From NCBI RefSeq assembly GCF_049243985.1, contig NC_135384.1, positions 253,001-317,000 on the forward strand: DNA of 64,000 bases, read 5' to 3'. Shown here in pieces: positions 1-16,110 of the stretch (the first letter of the stretch is position 1; each line of letters starts with the position of its first letter). Under the pieces are notes generated by a model that was not told where the DNA came from, did not search any database, and saw only the letters and a list, made by a program, of their open reading frames with translations. This DNA comes from Paroedura picta. Its lineage: Eukaryota > Chordata > Lepidosauria > Squamata > Gekkonidae. The translations under genes and the position numbers were made by a program.

Positions 1-1130
1 GTTTCCATATGAGGAAGGTGCGTTGTTAATTCAGTTGGTGGAGTTAGGGATGAGATAGACGTCATGATGGGTTCAGAAGTGATCATGGGGGCACTGGATG
101 TTTCAGAAGTTTCCGAGGTGTGGGATGTACTTGGACTCATGGATGGAGAGGATTCTGAGGACACTGGAAAAGCAGATGGGGAGGAAAGCACATGTGAAGT
201 CACCATTTCAATTGAGCTCAGGATCTCAGTAGTTGCACTGGTTTCCATATGAAGAAGGTGTTTTGTTAATTCAGTTGGTGGAGTTAGGGATGAGATAGAC
301 GTCATGATGGGTTCAGAAGTGGTCACGGGGGCACTGGATGTTTCAGCAGATTCCATGGTGTAGGATGTACTTGAACTCATGGATGGAGAGGATACTGAGG
401 ACACTGGAAAAGCAGATGGGGAGGAAAGCACATGTGAAGTCACCATTTCAGTTGAGCTCAGGATCTCAGTAGTTGCACTGGTTTCCATATGAGGAAGGTG
501 CGTTGTTAATTCAGTTGGTGGAGTTAGGGATGGGATAGAGGTCATGATGGGTTCAGAAGTGATCATGGGGGCACTGGATGTTTCAGAAGGTTCCAAGGTG
601 TGGGATGTACTTGGACTCATGGATGGAGAGGATTCTGAGGACACTGGAAAAGCAGATGGGGAGGAAAGCACATGTGAAGTGACAATTGAAGTTGAGCTCA
701 GGATCTCAGTAGTTGCACTGGTTTCCATATGAGGAAGGTGCGTTGTTAATTCAGTTGGTGGAGTTAGGGATGAGGTAGAGGTCATGATGGGGTCAGAAGT
801 GTTCACGGGGGCACTGGATGTTTCAGAAGATTCCATGGTGTAGGATGTACTTGAACTCATGGATGGAGAGGATTCTGAGGACACTGGAAAAGCAGATGGG
901 GAGGAAAGCACATGTGAAGTGACAATTGAAGTTGAGCTCAGGATCTCAGTAGTTGCACTGGTTTCCATGTGAGGAAGGTGCGTTGTTAATTCAGTTGGAG
1001 GAGTCAGGGATGAGATAGAGGTCATGATGGGTTCAGAAGTGATCACTGGGACACTGGATGTTTCAGAAGTTTCCAAGGTGTGGGATGTACTTGGACCCAT
1101 GGATGGAGAGGATTCTGAGGACAGTGGAAA
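1..1130. repeat. 240-bp minisatellite with a two-unit higher-order pattern
   Basis: Units 1, 3 and 5 share one variant block (GTGTGGGATGTACTTGGA) while units 2 and 4 share another (GTGTAGGATGTACTTGAA). Superposed on this, units 1-2 share one version of the segment about 200 bases into the unit and units 3-4 share a different one. All differences keep the minus-strand mucin frame open. Confidence 0.85.
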
Positions 1131-1197
1131 GTGCGTTGTTAATTCAGTAGGTGGACTCAGGGACCCTATAACACCTTCATGCCTCTGGTTACCATTT
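1..1197 (-). CDS. Mucin tandem-repeat exon (MUC3/12/17-type), partial at the window edge
   Basis: Read on the minus strand this is one open frame of about 398 codons with no stop. It is made of a 240-bp (80-codon) unit: four full copies (starting at 1, 241, 481 and 721) and a partial fifth that ends near 1130. One decoded unit has 23 Ser, 14 Thr and 9 Pro and no Cys, which is a typical O-glycosylated PTS mucin repeat. A plausible splice acceptor (TGCAG on the minus strand) puts the exon's 5' edge at 1197. The next upstream acceptor-like site would bring in an in-frame stop. The gene lies head-to-head with ACHE, as human MUC3A, MUC12 and MUC17 do beside ACHE, which supports a membrane-mucin assignment. 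The SEA, EGF and transmembrane parts would lie left of the window, so the exact paralogue cannot be named. The 62-residue plus-strand frames in each unit are shadows. Confidence 0.75.
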
Positions 1198-2267
1198 CTG
1201 CACCAGCTTCATTGCTAGGAAAAATTTGTGTTTTACATTTCTAATTCACTTATCATTTAGTTCCCTTCTGCTTTGTGGTGGCATGGAAATTGCCTGGGTT
1301 CTTCCTTCAATCTGAAGAAGTTATCAGAAGGGGAGGAACCCAGACTATCGTCATAGCAACCAGCATATTTCATTGGACACTGTCCTATCATTTGTGGATC
1401 CGTGGTCAGGGACCCTTTCGTTCTGATTCATGCTGCTCATGATTTTTCTCCTGTTTGTCTTCACTCGTCGGTGGAAGCCTGAACAAGCTGGGTGGCAACA
1501 CAATGGCCAGTCTTGGAGGGCCGCAAGAGTCCTTGTTTGCCCAACTGAGGGGTGGCAGCAGGTCAGACAGACAAATGGGCTCCAGGCGGAGGGAAAGGGT
1601 GGGGTCTCTCCTCCTTAAGGCCCGTTCAAAAGGATTTGTAATAAAGGTGGAGCACCAAAAAGACTTTGGATGCTTCCATGCACACTAAGTAACATCCTTT
1701 CACTTCACAATTGAGTTTTCATGGGTAAGATGGCAACATCCATTTGCAAACAATCTCTGAAGCAGGTGGAAACAGCATTCTTTAGTGTGTTTGGAAGCAC
1801 TTGCACCAAATGAGGATGGAGCAGAGCTCCGTCTCCACAGGCAGCAAGCCTCTGCCTCTCCATGCCCAGAAGCAGCATCCCTTGGAGGCCCTGCATGCTG
1901 CTGATACTACCAGACCACTGCCGACCCCTAACAAGGTGTTGGACTAGATCAGCCTTTCTCTGCCTTTGTACCATTGAGAAGCCCCTTCAATATCCCTCAG
2001 GCTTCAAGAAACCCAATAAGTGGTATGTTTGTGCAGAATAGGGTTGGGAAACATAGCTCTGAACATGCCCACCTGGGGCCCCCTTTAGGCCCATCATGAG
2101 CCATTTTGGGAGGGGAGTGGTCAACACAACCAATACATTTTAAAATATATTAAAAATTAACTCCCACCCATTCAGGAAACCTTTCCAGAAACCCTGGTTG
2201 ACCCGAGGTGGACTTCCACTGGACAGGGCTCAGCTGAAGTTTTTGCAATTTAAAATAGAATATAATT

Positions 2268-2321
2268 GTTGCAAAAAATATATAATAAATAGGAGTTGCA
2301 AAAAATATATAATAAATAGGA
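2268..2321. repeat. Tandem duplication of a 26-bp AT-rich unit
   Basis: Two adjacent near-identical copies built around GCAAAAAATATATAATAAAT. This is a local duplication with no coding content. Confidence 0.8.
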
Positions 2322-2449
2322 AATCACTAGCAGAAAAGCAGCAATGAAACATCAGGAAAGTTTAACAATATCACCAAGAGAGTCAATCAACTCCCCAGTT
2401 GACGGACAAACCGAAAGTATCAAATCTATATAGAAGGTGAGCTGTTTTG

Positions 2450-2672
2450 TCATACCTGCTTTTAATTCCCTGAAGTGGCAGACAACTGCCTTCCCTTCCT
2501 CTCCCCACAACAGAGGTGGGTTTGAGAGAGCTCTATCAGCACCTCTCTGCAAAAACAGCCCAAGAGAACTGTGACTAGCCCAAGGCCACCCAGCCGGTTG
2601 CATGAGGAGGAGTGGAGAACTGTACCCGGATCTTCAGATTACAGGCTGCTGCTACTACACCCAGGGAACAAT
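2450..2672 (-). repeat. tRNA-derived SINE, minus orientation
   Basis: Its reverse complement matches the SINE at 49262-49475 over the whole body. The shared parts are the head with TTCAGATTACAGGCTGCTGC, the middle CCAAGGCCACCCAGCCGGTT and the pyrimidine-rich tail CTTCCCTTCCTCTCCCC. The A-box-like part is decayed. Confidence 0.7.
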
Positions 2673-3701
2673 CCAAGGAGATTAAAGTTATCAGGCAGCC
2701 AACGGCCTCTGGGACCTGGCGGGCTGCGAAGGCTGAGGCCACAAGGAATCCTCCGAGGGGCTGGGCATCCCCACCCCCACCCCCCACCTCCGGCAATCCT
2801 TGAAAGGTCTCCAACCTGCATCCCTGGCTAAAGAGCCTCAAACCTTGGGGAAGCTCCCCGCCCCCACCCCAAGAGCGCCTTTAGAGGAAGTGGCTGCCCA
2901 CCTGCCTGCCCCTCCCACCAGAAGCCCCACAGAGGCCCCTCCAGAAAGAGCCCCTCTGCCAACCCAAGAAACCTGATCTCCGCACTCACACAAACTGAGG
3001 GAACAAACTGCTGTGTGAGCTACAGGAGCTGACCCACACCCCTCACCCCAGGTTCTAATGTTGGTTTTTCTTTAATTTACATTTAAACAGACAAGCACAC
3101 AGTGTAGCTACGCAGGAAGAAGCAATGGTCGAGATACCAGTATTGGTGAGGGGCTTTGCCCACCCTTCTGTGGAAGCCCGTGCTGCCCGGAAAGGCTCAA
3201 GCAGTGGGGGTGAGGAGGGGGAAGAAAAAATCGAGAGAGTGTCTTGCGTTCATCTCAAAGGCCTGAGTTGGCAAGAACCACGCGGCAGGGTCCAGGCCCA
3301 ACTTTGCCCCACCCCCATGTGTGCCAAGACTTCACCTGCCCACCCTACCCCACACCCACACGCAGGGCCCCGCTGGTGGACTGGTCGGGCCTTGGGCCGA
3401 CTCCAACATGGCTTCTCGGATGACTTCCCACATTCCACTGCTTTGCAAAGACAGGGGAGCAGCAGGCCTTGATCCACGCAGAGGTGGCCTCCATCAAGTC
3501 GCCACAGGCCCCAAGTGATCCAGGCAGGAAAGGGAAAAGCCTTCCCCAGGGCTGAGCGGTGGCAGGAATGAAGCTCGAACTGGTGAGTGGGCAGCTGGGG
3601 GCCCCTCAGTCCCTCTCCTTCCAGTTCCATTCCAGCCATCTCAGTCCCTGGCAGCAGAATCTGCACCTGTGGCAACAGCTCCCCCCCCCATCCCCAAATA
3701 C

Positions 3702-3766
3702 TTGCCACTTTCAGAGGCTAGGGTCAGCACCATCAAGACGCAGAGAGCCAAGCCCGTCTGCCCCAT
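3702..3766 (-). CDS. Candidate signal-peptide first exon of the mucin gene
   Basis: On the minus strand an ATG at 3766 opens MGQTGLALCVLMVLTLASES, which has the n-, h- and c-region layout of a secretory signal peptide. It is followed by a possible donor (AA|GTATTT, weak match) at 3701-3700. Strand and position fit the 5' end of the mucin whose repeat exon lies at 1-1197, and MUC17 also begins with a short signal exon. No intervening exons were found, so linkage to the mucin is inference. The alternative is a chance open stretch in GC-rich DNA. Confidence 0.35.
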
Positions 3767-5029
3767 CTTCTGGTCATGGGGGCCCTGGGACACTGACTGC
3801 AGAGGTGGCAGGAGGGCCAAGGAGCCACGACTGCCACTGAGCCGGAGCAGTACCAGGGCAGGACTGAAGCACACGGGCACCCAGCAGAGCCCTCAAGAGG
3901 GCAGAGGGAGGAGCTCGTGCCCAGGAATGCCACCAGCCCAACTTCAAGGGGATTTTGATAAGGGCAGGACTCTGGAGATGGGCATTGGCCTTCTGCCCCA
4001 CAAAGGGGGCCCGGGGGCCCTGCCAGGGAAGTTGCAGGGCCAGCAAGAGAGGGCATTTGGCCAAGGGAGACCAGGGGCATGGGGGAGGGGGGCATCATTG
4101 CCCCCAGCTTGTGCCAAGAGTAGTGATTAGCCCGCCCAGTGCAAATATCTTAACAAAGGACACTGGACAAATATTTGCAGGGAAAGCTGCAGGTCTGAAC
4201 AGGCCCCTCCCTAGAGCCAGAAAAAAGAGGAAGAGAAAAAGAAGGCATGGGCCAGGGTGGGGAGGGTGTGGGGAAGAAGAGACCAGGGATGTGCTGACCG
4301 GTGGTGGGAGAATCCGGCGGGGCATCTGGAGGCACCACCTCCCTCCCTCCCTCCCTCCCTCTGCGCCAGGCAGATGGAGAAGCTGGCTGGAGGCCTGGAG
4401 GGATGGATGACCCATGGAGCAGCTCTCCCCTTGTCCTTCCCCTCCCCCCCCCCCGCCCCAGCCCTCCTCTCATTTTGGCTTCAGAGAGGCACATAGTAGG
4501 ATTCTCCAACATCCCGAGGGAGGAACAAGGAATATTAGCTGGCTGCGGATTCTGCAGTTATGAAAACCTGGCAGGACCAGAACTAGTCAGAACAGACTAA
4601 AAAAACTGTCAGTTGTATCTGTGCATATGTACAATTGACCTCTGACAAAGTTCTGTTTGATCAAAGCACGTTAGGTCAAGGTCCAAAATTTATTTGGCAT
4701 TGTAGGTGTCTGCGCTTAGATGTTTTAACTTTGCCTAATAGACGTGTGTTTTTGTTTTTAAAAAAATTGAGCTCCTATAATAAACAGTTTACATTTTTCT
4801 AAAATGGATTTTCCCCTAACCGTTCTGGTTCTCACTTGGGCCCCACCTGTACCCCAGACCCTCTTCCTGGACCTGAGCAGGTCTCCACAGAGTCTTTGGG
4901 AGCCCCTGAGTGGGTGAGGGAGCCCCTTTGTAGGGTCCTGAGGAGGGGCTGGGCACCCCGGCTGGGCCAAGGGACAACCCCCCCCCCCAAGCTGGACTGA
5001 TGCGGCCAGCCCGCCCAGCCGCTGCGTCA
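3767..5029. other. Intergenic DNA between divergent mucin and ACHE promoters
   Basis: No gene recognised. Contains a (CCCT)n-type tract near 4342-4361, C runs near 4444, and a short AT-rich island at 4600-4800 that interrupts the GC-rich DNA. Confidence 0.5.
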
Positions 5030-7430
5030 GCAGGACATTTCCTCGTGGCAGGCCCCGCCTACGGCAACCTCTCCTTGGCCTCCTTAGGAGGAAGTAGCCT
5101 CTGCTAAGGAGCTGGGGAGGGGGGCAGAGGCTTTCTCCAGCGCCCTCCATCCGGCGGCTCTGCCCTACCATTCTCTGCCCCCCCCCCACGCCCTGCCAGC
5201 CCTCTTTCCATGCCCCTCCCTTCTTCGGCTATCCATCCCTCTCCGGCCCCTGAAGGAAGGACGGGAGGTGCAGGCTTCCCCCCCACCCCGATGCCTCACG
5301 TCGGGGCAGCCTTTGGACAGCCGGCGAGGGCGCTCTTGGCCCAGCCAGGGGTCCGCAGAGCCCCGAGCCCTCCCTCTCTCCCTCCGGGGTGCGGCAAACT
5401 TTAGATCCGGCTCTTAATCCCAGCGCAGGGCGCGGCGCAGGTGCGGTTGTGCCACTTGGCTTCCTCTGGGCGCTGGTGTCAAGGACATGCTCCGGGAGGC
5501 CAAGCCAGGAGAAGGCGGCAGGCGGGCCACGGCGGCCTGCCCTCTGGGGCCAGAGCTCTTCGGCCCGCTCCGTGCCCCTTCGAGCTCTGAGGCCTGCCGG
5601 GGGCCCACGGGAGCGGGGCGGCCCAACTTTGGAAGCGGCCTCGCGACCTCTTCAGAGGCACGTTGGCGGCGGGAGGCGGGCGGCCTTTTCTCCTCCTCGC
5701 CTGTTTTCCCTGCTGAGGACTCCCGGGGGTCTCCCTTCCTGCCGGCTTCTTCCGCGGTCCAGACCGGAGGACCCCCCCCCCTTTTCCCCGGCGGGAAGCT
5801 GCCCTCCCTCTCCGCCCTAGCCTGGCCTGCTGATCGTTGGCCTCTCGGCCAAGACGTCGGGGGATTCGGTGCCCCAGTCATGCTCGGGCGGGGGGGGCAG
5901 CCGAGGGCCGCCGCCCTCTGGGAGCCCTCCCCGCCGCGAACCCGGAGCCTTGACCCACAGTCCCGCCCACACACACCCCGCCGACTTCCAGGGCTGGGGG
6001 GCGGTCAGACTCGGGGAGAGGGTGAGCGTTCCGGGTTTCCTCCACCCGGGAAGCCCCCTTCCCGGGGGCTCCGTTAGGGGCCTGAAGGCAGGTGTCCCCC
6101 CCCCCTCCCGGTGGGGCGGGCAGACGCCGGGCGGACGGGCTGGGGCAGCAGCGATCAGCGCTGTCCAGCGCGCCGAGGTGCTGGATTCGGCGCCGGACGC
6201 CTGCGTCCCTCTCAAGCAAAGGGGGAGGAGGCGGGTGGAGCCGACCGGCTAGGCCTCCGGTTGCAATCTGCACACGCCCAGAGAAACAGCAGGGCTGCTG
6301 GAGGGGGCGTCCGCGGGGGGGGGGGGCCGCAGCGGGCACGGTCTCCCCGGTTGGCCACGTGCCGAGCCCGTGGGGTGGGGGGGGGGAGCGAGGCTCGCGA
6401 GATCTGGCGGCGGCGAGGCAGGGCTGGGTTGGCCGGAGGGGCGCCGATCCCTCCGCCCGGAGTCAGAGCGCGCAGCCCGGCTGGCAGCAGCGGCCCCTCC
6501 ATGGCAGAGGTAAGGGACTCTCCCCGGCCCAGGAGGGAGGGGCTGGTGGGGCTCCTGGGAACCGAAGCCCCCTCCCCCCCCCCCCCCCCGCGTAGGCAGC
6601 TGGACTGGGAAAACAGCTCCCCTCCCCACCCTTGCAGGAGGACTGGGGCGCGGCGATGGTCAAGGCGTGTGCCGGCGGCTGCGGGAGGGGGAGCGGCGGA
6701 GCAAAAGGGCCCGGGTCCCCTCCTGGAAAGCACGGGACGCTCTCTGCCCCGGCAGGCCAATTCCTGCTCAGGCATGGGTGGGGAAGCCAGAAGCCGGAGA
6801 TGCAACCCCCCCCCCCCTCTGTGCCCCCTCCGGCCACCCTTCCCCCACCCCGCGATTCTACCTGGGGTTTCCTCTCCCCAGTCTCTGGGGGAGGGGCAGC
6901 CTTCCTAGCTACATCCAAACTCCCCAAAGGGAGGGGGTGACTTCGGGGCAGCAGCTCTAGGCAGGGATCCCCTCTTTCGCCAGGCCGCCCTCGGGCTTGG
7001 CCCGCCCTTCCCTGGTCGGATGAGGGGCAGCTGCGGACTAGCGCGGCCGCGGGAGGGGCCCAGGAAGCTGCCCGGAGCCCACGCGGTGGGGCCAAGACCA
7101 GTGCAAGCAGGTGGGGACCGGGTCTGGGTCGACACCCCCCCCCCCGCGTGATCTCGGAGCCAGCGCAAGCAGGGCCTGGGGGCCCGCAGTTGGCCTCGGT
7201 CTGCTGGAGGGGGCTGGGCTGACAACTCCTCCCCCCCTGTTTCCATTACCACCTCCTGGGTGTTTGGAAACAGAGCAGCTGCTGGAATCAAAAGAGGAGG
7301 AGGGCTGTTTAAAAGCGCGGGGGGGGGGAGGCACTTTGGCCCGGATGGAGGCAGCAGGGGATCTCCTGGGAACCTCCAGCCAATCCGCCCCCTCCGGGCA
7401 GCAGCCCTGAGCCACTCTGCACCTGTGGCT
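5030..7430. promoter_or_regulatory. CpG-rich region, probable ACHE promoter and first exon
   Basis: CG dinucleotides are dense over about 2.4 kb, as in a CpG island, with many G/C runs and GC-box-like motifs. Overlapping long frames on both strands here are what CpG islands produce by chance, and none resembles a protein I know. The island precedes ACHE and contains a strong splice donor at 6510, so it probably holds the ACHE transcription start. It may also serve the divergent mucin. Confidence 0.6.
6501..6511 (+). other. Candidate splice donor of an ACHE 5' exon
   Basis: ATGGCAGAG followed directly by GTAAGG is a near-consensus donor inside the CpG island. The first ACHE coding exon begins at 11622 immediately after an acceptor, so an upstream non-coding exon must exist and this is the best donor seen. 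Spliced to 11622, this ATG would be in frame and would add Met-Ala-Glu before the usual start. Confidence 0.4.
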
Positions 7431-8214
7431 GCCAGCTGGGCCAGGCCCACCCTCCCCTCCTGTCTGGGAAGGCCCTTTGCTCGATGCATCTCCTGGGCCC
7501 CAGCACCACCCACGAGTCTGCCGCCCCACTCATTCTCACACTGGGGGTGGCAGAGCCTCAGAAGGCCCCAATCCGCTCCAGAGGACACTGCTGCCTGTGG
7601 TGACTGCCAGACAGTCCTCCAAGCCCACTTTCAAAGGCTTGACTTGCCAGGTGTGGGGCAGCCCCAAGAAATCCCCTCTCTGCACCGCTGGCAACCTGAA
7701 CTCAGCCCAGAGTGGCCATTCTCTCCCTGGGCCTCTGCTTGATCCAAGGAACGACATTCCCAGACAACCACAGAACCAGAGCATGGCTGCCAACTCCCCC
7801 CCCCCCGCTCCTGTCCAGTGGGGAGGTTGGGAACTGTCCTGAGTGATCCCCCCACCAGACGCTCTGCGTTATCCCGTCCCTCCCTTGTAGACTGATGCCC
7901 TTCCGTTCTCTGGCCCATCCTCTGCAGAAGCCACTCACGCTGTTGACCAGGCGCTGCCATGCGGGAGGCTGGCCAGCACAGGGCTGCAGTGCATTAGCTG
8001 CCCCCCGCCTGCCTCGTGCCCACTCATGCTGGGGTCAGGAGCAACGGGGGTGGGGCAGGGGGGGGCAGCCTGCTTCTGCTGCCTCTCCTCGAGCCCTCAA
8101 AAGGGTGGGCAGTCCATCCCAGTCTGGGCCTCCTGCAGGAGGCTGAAACACCCCACAGGAGGCCAGCCCCGCAGGCAACAACGGATGCGTCAGCCCTGAA
8201 GATGTGGCCCCATG

Positions 8215-8555
8215 TCGAGCCACGACGGAGCCCGGTCAGCCCTGGTTGGTTTTGGGGTGGGAGACCTCCCCAGAAGCCCCAGTTGCTACACCAAGGCAAA
8301 CCCCCTCTGCCGCTCCCTTGGGCCATGACCTGGGATGGCCCCATCTCATCAGATCTTGGAAGTCAAGCAGGGTCAGCCGTGGCCAAAGAACTCCAGGGTG
8401 TCTACAAAGAAGCAGGCCCAGGGAACGCCTGTCTGCCCTGCCTAGCCCATCTGAGGGGAGATGGAAGGGCAGACAGGCCACGGCCAACCACCTTGGAACG
8501 CCTCAGGCCAGGACAGCCCCTTCAGGCTTGCTCCAAGTGGGCTGTGACTTAATGC
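8215..8555 (+). repeat. 5S-rRNA-derived SINE, two partial copies
   Basis: The segment at about 8228-8300 contains GGTCAGCCCTGGTTGG and GGTGGGAGACCT, like the 3' half of 5S rRNA (box C region) with the GTTGCTACACCAAGGC that follows it in reptile 5S SINEs. A second piece at about 8338-8390 has CATCTCATCAGATCTTGGAA and GTCAAGCAGGGTCAGCC, the 5S 5' half. GTGGGCTGTGACTTAATG near 8538 resembles the usual SINE end. The halves are out of normal order, so these are two truncated insertions or a rearranged one. Confidence 0.65.
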
Positions 8556-8724
8556 CAAAAAGGGAGCTGAAGGGGGAGGCTACACTAGGGCAGAGACCCT
8601 AAATGGCAGGGGGGGGAGGGCGGGGAGCAGCACCTCCACCTGTTCAGGAAGCAGCGGAATCTGAGAGGACACCGGGGTTTGTGTCAATTGGTGACTCTCG
8701 TCCATCCCACTCCCCCCCCACACC

Positions 8725-8805
8725 AATGGGGATCCAAAGCGGCTTGCAGCAATCCTTTCGCTCATTTTAAACAACAACTCTGTGAGGTAGGCTGAATGTG
8801 ACCGG
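8725..8805 (+). repeat. LINE/SINE fragment with AACTCTGTGAGGTAGGCTGA
   Basis: The CAAAGCGGCTTGCAGCAATC block followed by a CTGTGAGGTAGG block is a common sauropsid repeat end. Only about 80 bases remain. Confidence 0.5.
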
Positions 8806-9904
8806 ACCAAGGGAACCCCAGGGAGCCCTAGTTGCCATGGCTGAGTCTTCCAGTCTTCCAGGCCCCTGGGCTCTCTCTCCGGGCCACACTGGGCCAGCCC
8901 CTGCCAGCCCCTTTCCCTGTGCCCTCTTGGCACGAGGCCCCTCTTTGACTAAGTCATCTTCCGGCAATTTATTTATTTATCTAGCCAGCAGTGACACCAA
9001 CCTGGGAGGGACAGAAAATGCTGCCGGATTAGCAATCCAATAGGAATGATAGCGGAGGGGGAAACTCAGGGCAGGAGCACCGATGGCCAGAGCAGGGGAG
9101 CCCCGCCCACAGACGGCCCCTCCCCTGCCAGTGCTGGGGGCAGAAAGCCTCCTGCAGGGGACCTAGCTAATGGCTGTTCTTGGCCTGGAAGCCCCACACC
9201 ATCCGGTGCCCCATTCGCCAGTGGAGTCTATGCAGGAGCCAGCCCACCCTGGCCCCATGCCCAAGGCAAGATTAGGAGATCAGCCCCAAGCTGTCCTCCA
9301 GGCCCCCTCTCTGCCTCCAGGGGGAATGAATGTACAGGCAGCCCTGGAGCTTCAGAGGAGCCTGCCCCAGCCGCCAGAGCAGGCAGTGTGTGTGTGTGTG
9401 GGGGGGGGGGGGTGACCTCCAAGTGCCTTTGGCTCCCGCTGCTCTTGAAGCTGGAGGGCGGTGTTTATTTCCAGGGGGGGGGGCCTTGCAAGAGGAGCAG
9501 AGGCACTCGGATGCTGACAGTGCCAAGGGCCAGATGGGATTTCTGCTGCTGGCGGGGGGGGGAGGGGGGGAGAGAGCGCTTGGTTCCGGCCAGAGGGGCT
9601 CCCAGCAGTGATGCAGAGCAGTGAAAGAGATTTTTGCACTCCCCCCTCCCCCCTATTTAGGGGGCAACAGGGGTTTCCATGCACACACACATGCACTGCC
9701 CCTCCCCAGCTTGCTTGCTTCAGCTTTCCCAGGGACGCCCCCCTCGTCCTGCCCCCAGGCCAACTGCCTCTGAGCGCCCGAGCCCCATTTTTTCCCTCCG
9801 GATGCATTCCTTTGCTGACTATATTTACACCCTGACTTTCTCCCCAGCAGAAACCCCCTTTAGCTTCCCCCTCCCTCCAGTCTTTGGGCTAACCCAAGAG
9901 GAGG

Positions 9905-10015
9905 TAGGGCTGCCCCAAGATCCCCCAGCAAGCCTCCGTGGCTGAGCCGCAGTTCGAACCTGGGTCTCCCAGATCCTAGTCCGGCCCGTTAACCACCAGA
10001 CCATGCCAGCTCTTG
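9905..10015 (-). repeat. tRNA-derived SINE fragment
   Basis: On the minus strand it has an A-box-like TGGTCTGGTGGTTAACGGG, a B-box-like GGTTCGAACT and the downstream AGGCTTGCTGGGGGATCTTG typical of reptile tRNA SINEs. It cannot fold as an intact tRNA and is not called as a tRNA gene. Confidence 0.65.
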
Positions 10016-11534
10016 GGCATGGTGTGTAGCAGGCTGCAGGCCAAAGGCCCCTTGGGCAGCAGGGGAGCCCAGGGCCCTCCTCCCCACCCCCCAGCACCAT
10101 CGATCTCCTTGCTGAGCAGACCGGATACTCTCCACGGCCCCCACCCCAGTCTGCAGCAGAGGCCACAGGGCCTGTTCACACACAGAGGCCCACACACTCA
10201 CATCTCGGCCCTGCTGGTTTATTTTGGGCCAGGGTTATTTTAATCTGGGGACAGCTGCTAGCAAACATCTGAGACCTGAAATCGGGTCTCTGAGCTGGGG
10301 GGGAGGCAGACCCACCCCATGCCTTCTGCTGCCGACCTCAAAGAAGGACCCAGGGCTGGGGGCACGTCTGGCTCGGGGGGGGGGGAGCCCCCACTCTGTT
10401 GCCCCTCCCACACACCTCACCCCTGCAGTGGGCTGGCTGAATGGAAGGGAGGGGAAGGGAAGGGAAAACTCCCCACTCCACCTGTGCTGGACCTGCTGCC
10501 TTCCATGGGGCTCTCTGCCTGAGCCACCCCTGAACCTCCGCACCAGCAGAACAGGGGCAAAGGAGGGAGGGAGGGAGGGAGAAGCCTGTCCGGGGGGGGG
10601 GGGGGAGGAGGGCTGGCAGAACTCCAGTGCCAAGAAAGGCAGTACTTGAAACACATCCCCCACCCCCATCCAGGACCCCGCAGGATTCATGCCTGCCTCA
10701 AAGCCACAGTCTCTCTGTCAGGGAAGGAGCCCTGATTCCCAGCACATGTGCAGACAAGCAGCATCCTGCACATTCTCAGAGGCATTCCTCTCACAGCAGG
10801 ACCGGTGCTGATTAGCTGGGTCTCCACCCTCCACAATCCCTGGGTCTGCTCAGACCCAATGCTGCTAAAGAGCTGCTCTGCCCCCTGGCGGTGCTCCTGG
10901 CACAGAGCAGCTCAGCTGCCATGTGCCCGCTCCTCCAGATGGGGCTGGGTTCCATGTCCACTGCCCTACTGCCTGCCCTACAAGCTCCTCTGGGTCACCA
11001 AGCCCAAACGATGGAAGCCCTGAGAGCTGGGGTGGGAGCCTTAGAGGGAAGCAAGTGGGGAGGAAAGAGGGGGGCCACGTAGCATGGGGGAAACTGAGGC
11101 AAGGTCAGTCTGAACCACCCCACAGCCAGAAGTTGCTGGGACGTTTTTGGGCAAAGGCAGCATGGCCTCTCAGAAGCCCAAACCCAGGACCCCTCGCTGG
11201 TCTCCTTGGAGGGCTACTGGAATCTCCTCGACTCAAGTTGCTCCCCTGCAGTCCGGCACAGGAGCCCCCAGAAACTGCCTTCCTGGACACTCCCTGGGGG
11301 CTTCCTCTGTTGTCTCTCCTGTTCAGAGCCCTCAGTTTCCCCCCTCCCTGGACCAAGGGCTGGCCTCTGGACCCTGTGGAAAAGGCCTTTCGAACTCCAC
11401 GCACACCGCGAGACGTCCGCTCCCTGAATCAGACTGATAAGGGCTGGGCTGGGCTGGGCTGGGCTGATGGGTGCCAGAGTTCCCTTATCAGGCTGGGGAG
11501 GGTAGGGGAGGGACTGGCTGCTCCCAGGAGATAG

Positions 11535-16110
<4,576 letters not shown>

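Larger units (their letters stand above)
1198..3701. other. Mucin intron or intergenic DNA
   Basis: No convincing exon was found. The stretch holds a CR1-like TTGGACTAGATCAG tail fragment near 1938, a 26-bp AT-rich direct duplication at about 2268-2321 and a SINE copy at about 2450-2672. Upstream exons of the mucin could be hidden here, because short mucin 5' exons cannot be recognised by eye. Confidence 0.5.

Noticed and set aside
1-1130. CRISPR-like direct repeats
   Set aside because: The units are contiguous 240-bp copies without spacers, in vertebrate DNA and in a coding frame.
64-1218. Series of 62-64-residue plus-strand open frames in the tandem repeat
   Set aside because: They are acidic shadows of the minus-strand mucin frame, each ending at the unit boundary. 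The minus strand is open throughout and has mucin composition.
5389-7588. Many overlapping 100-260-residue frames on both strands
   Set aside because: CpG-island DNA lacks stops by composition. The translations are Pro/Arg/Gly/Ala-rich, with no family resemblance.
9905-10015. tRNA gene on the minus strand
   Set aside because: A- and B-box-like motifs are present but no cloverleaf can be made, and the downstream sequence is the SINE body.
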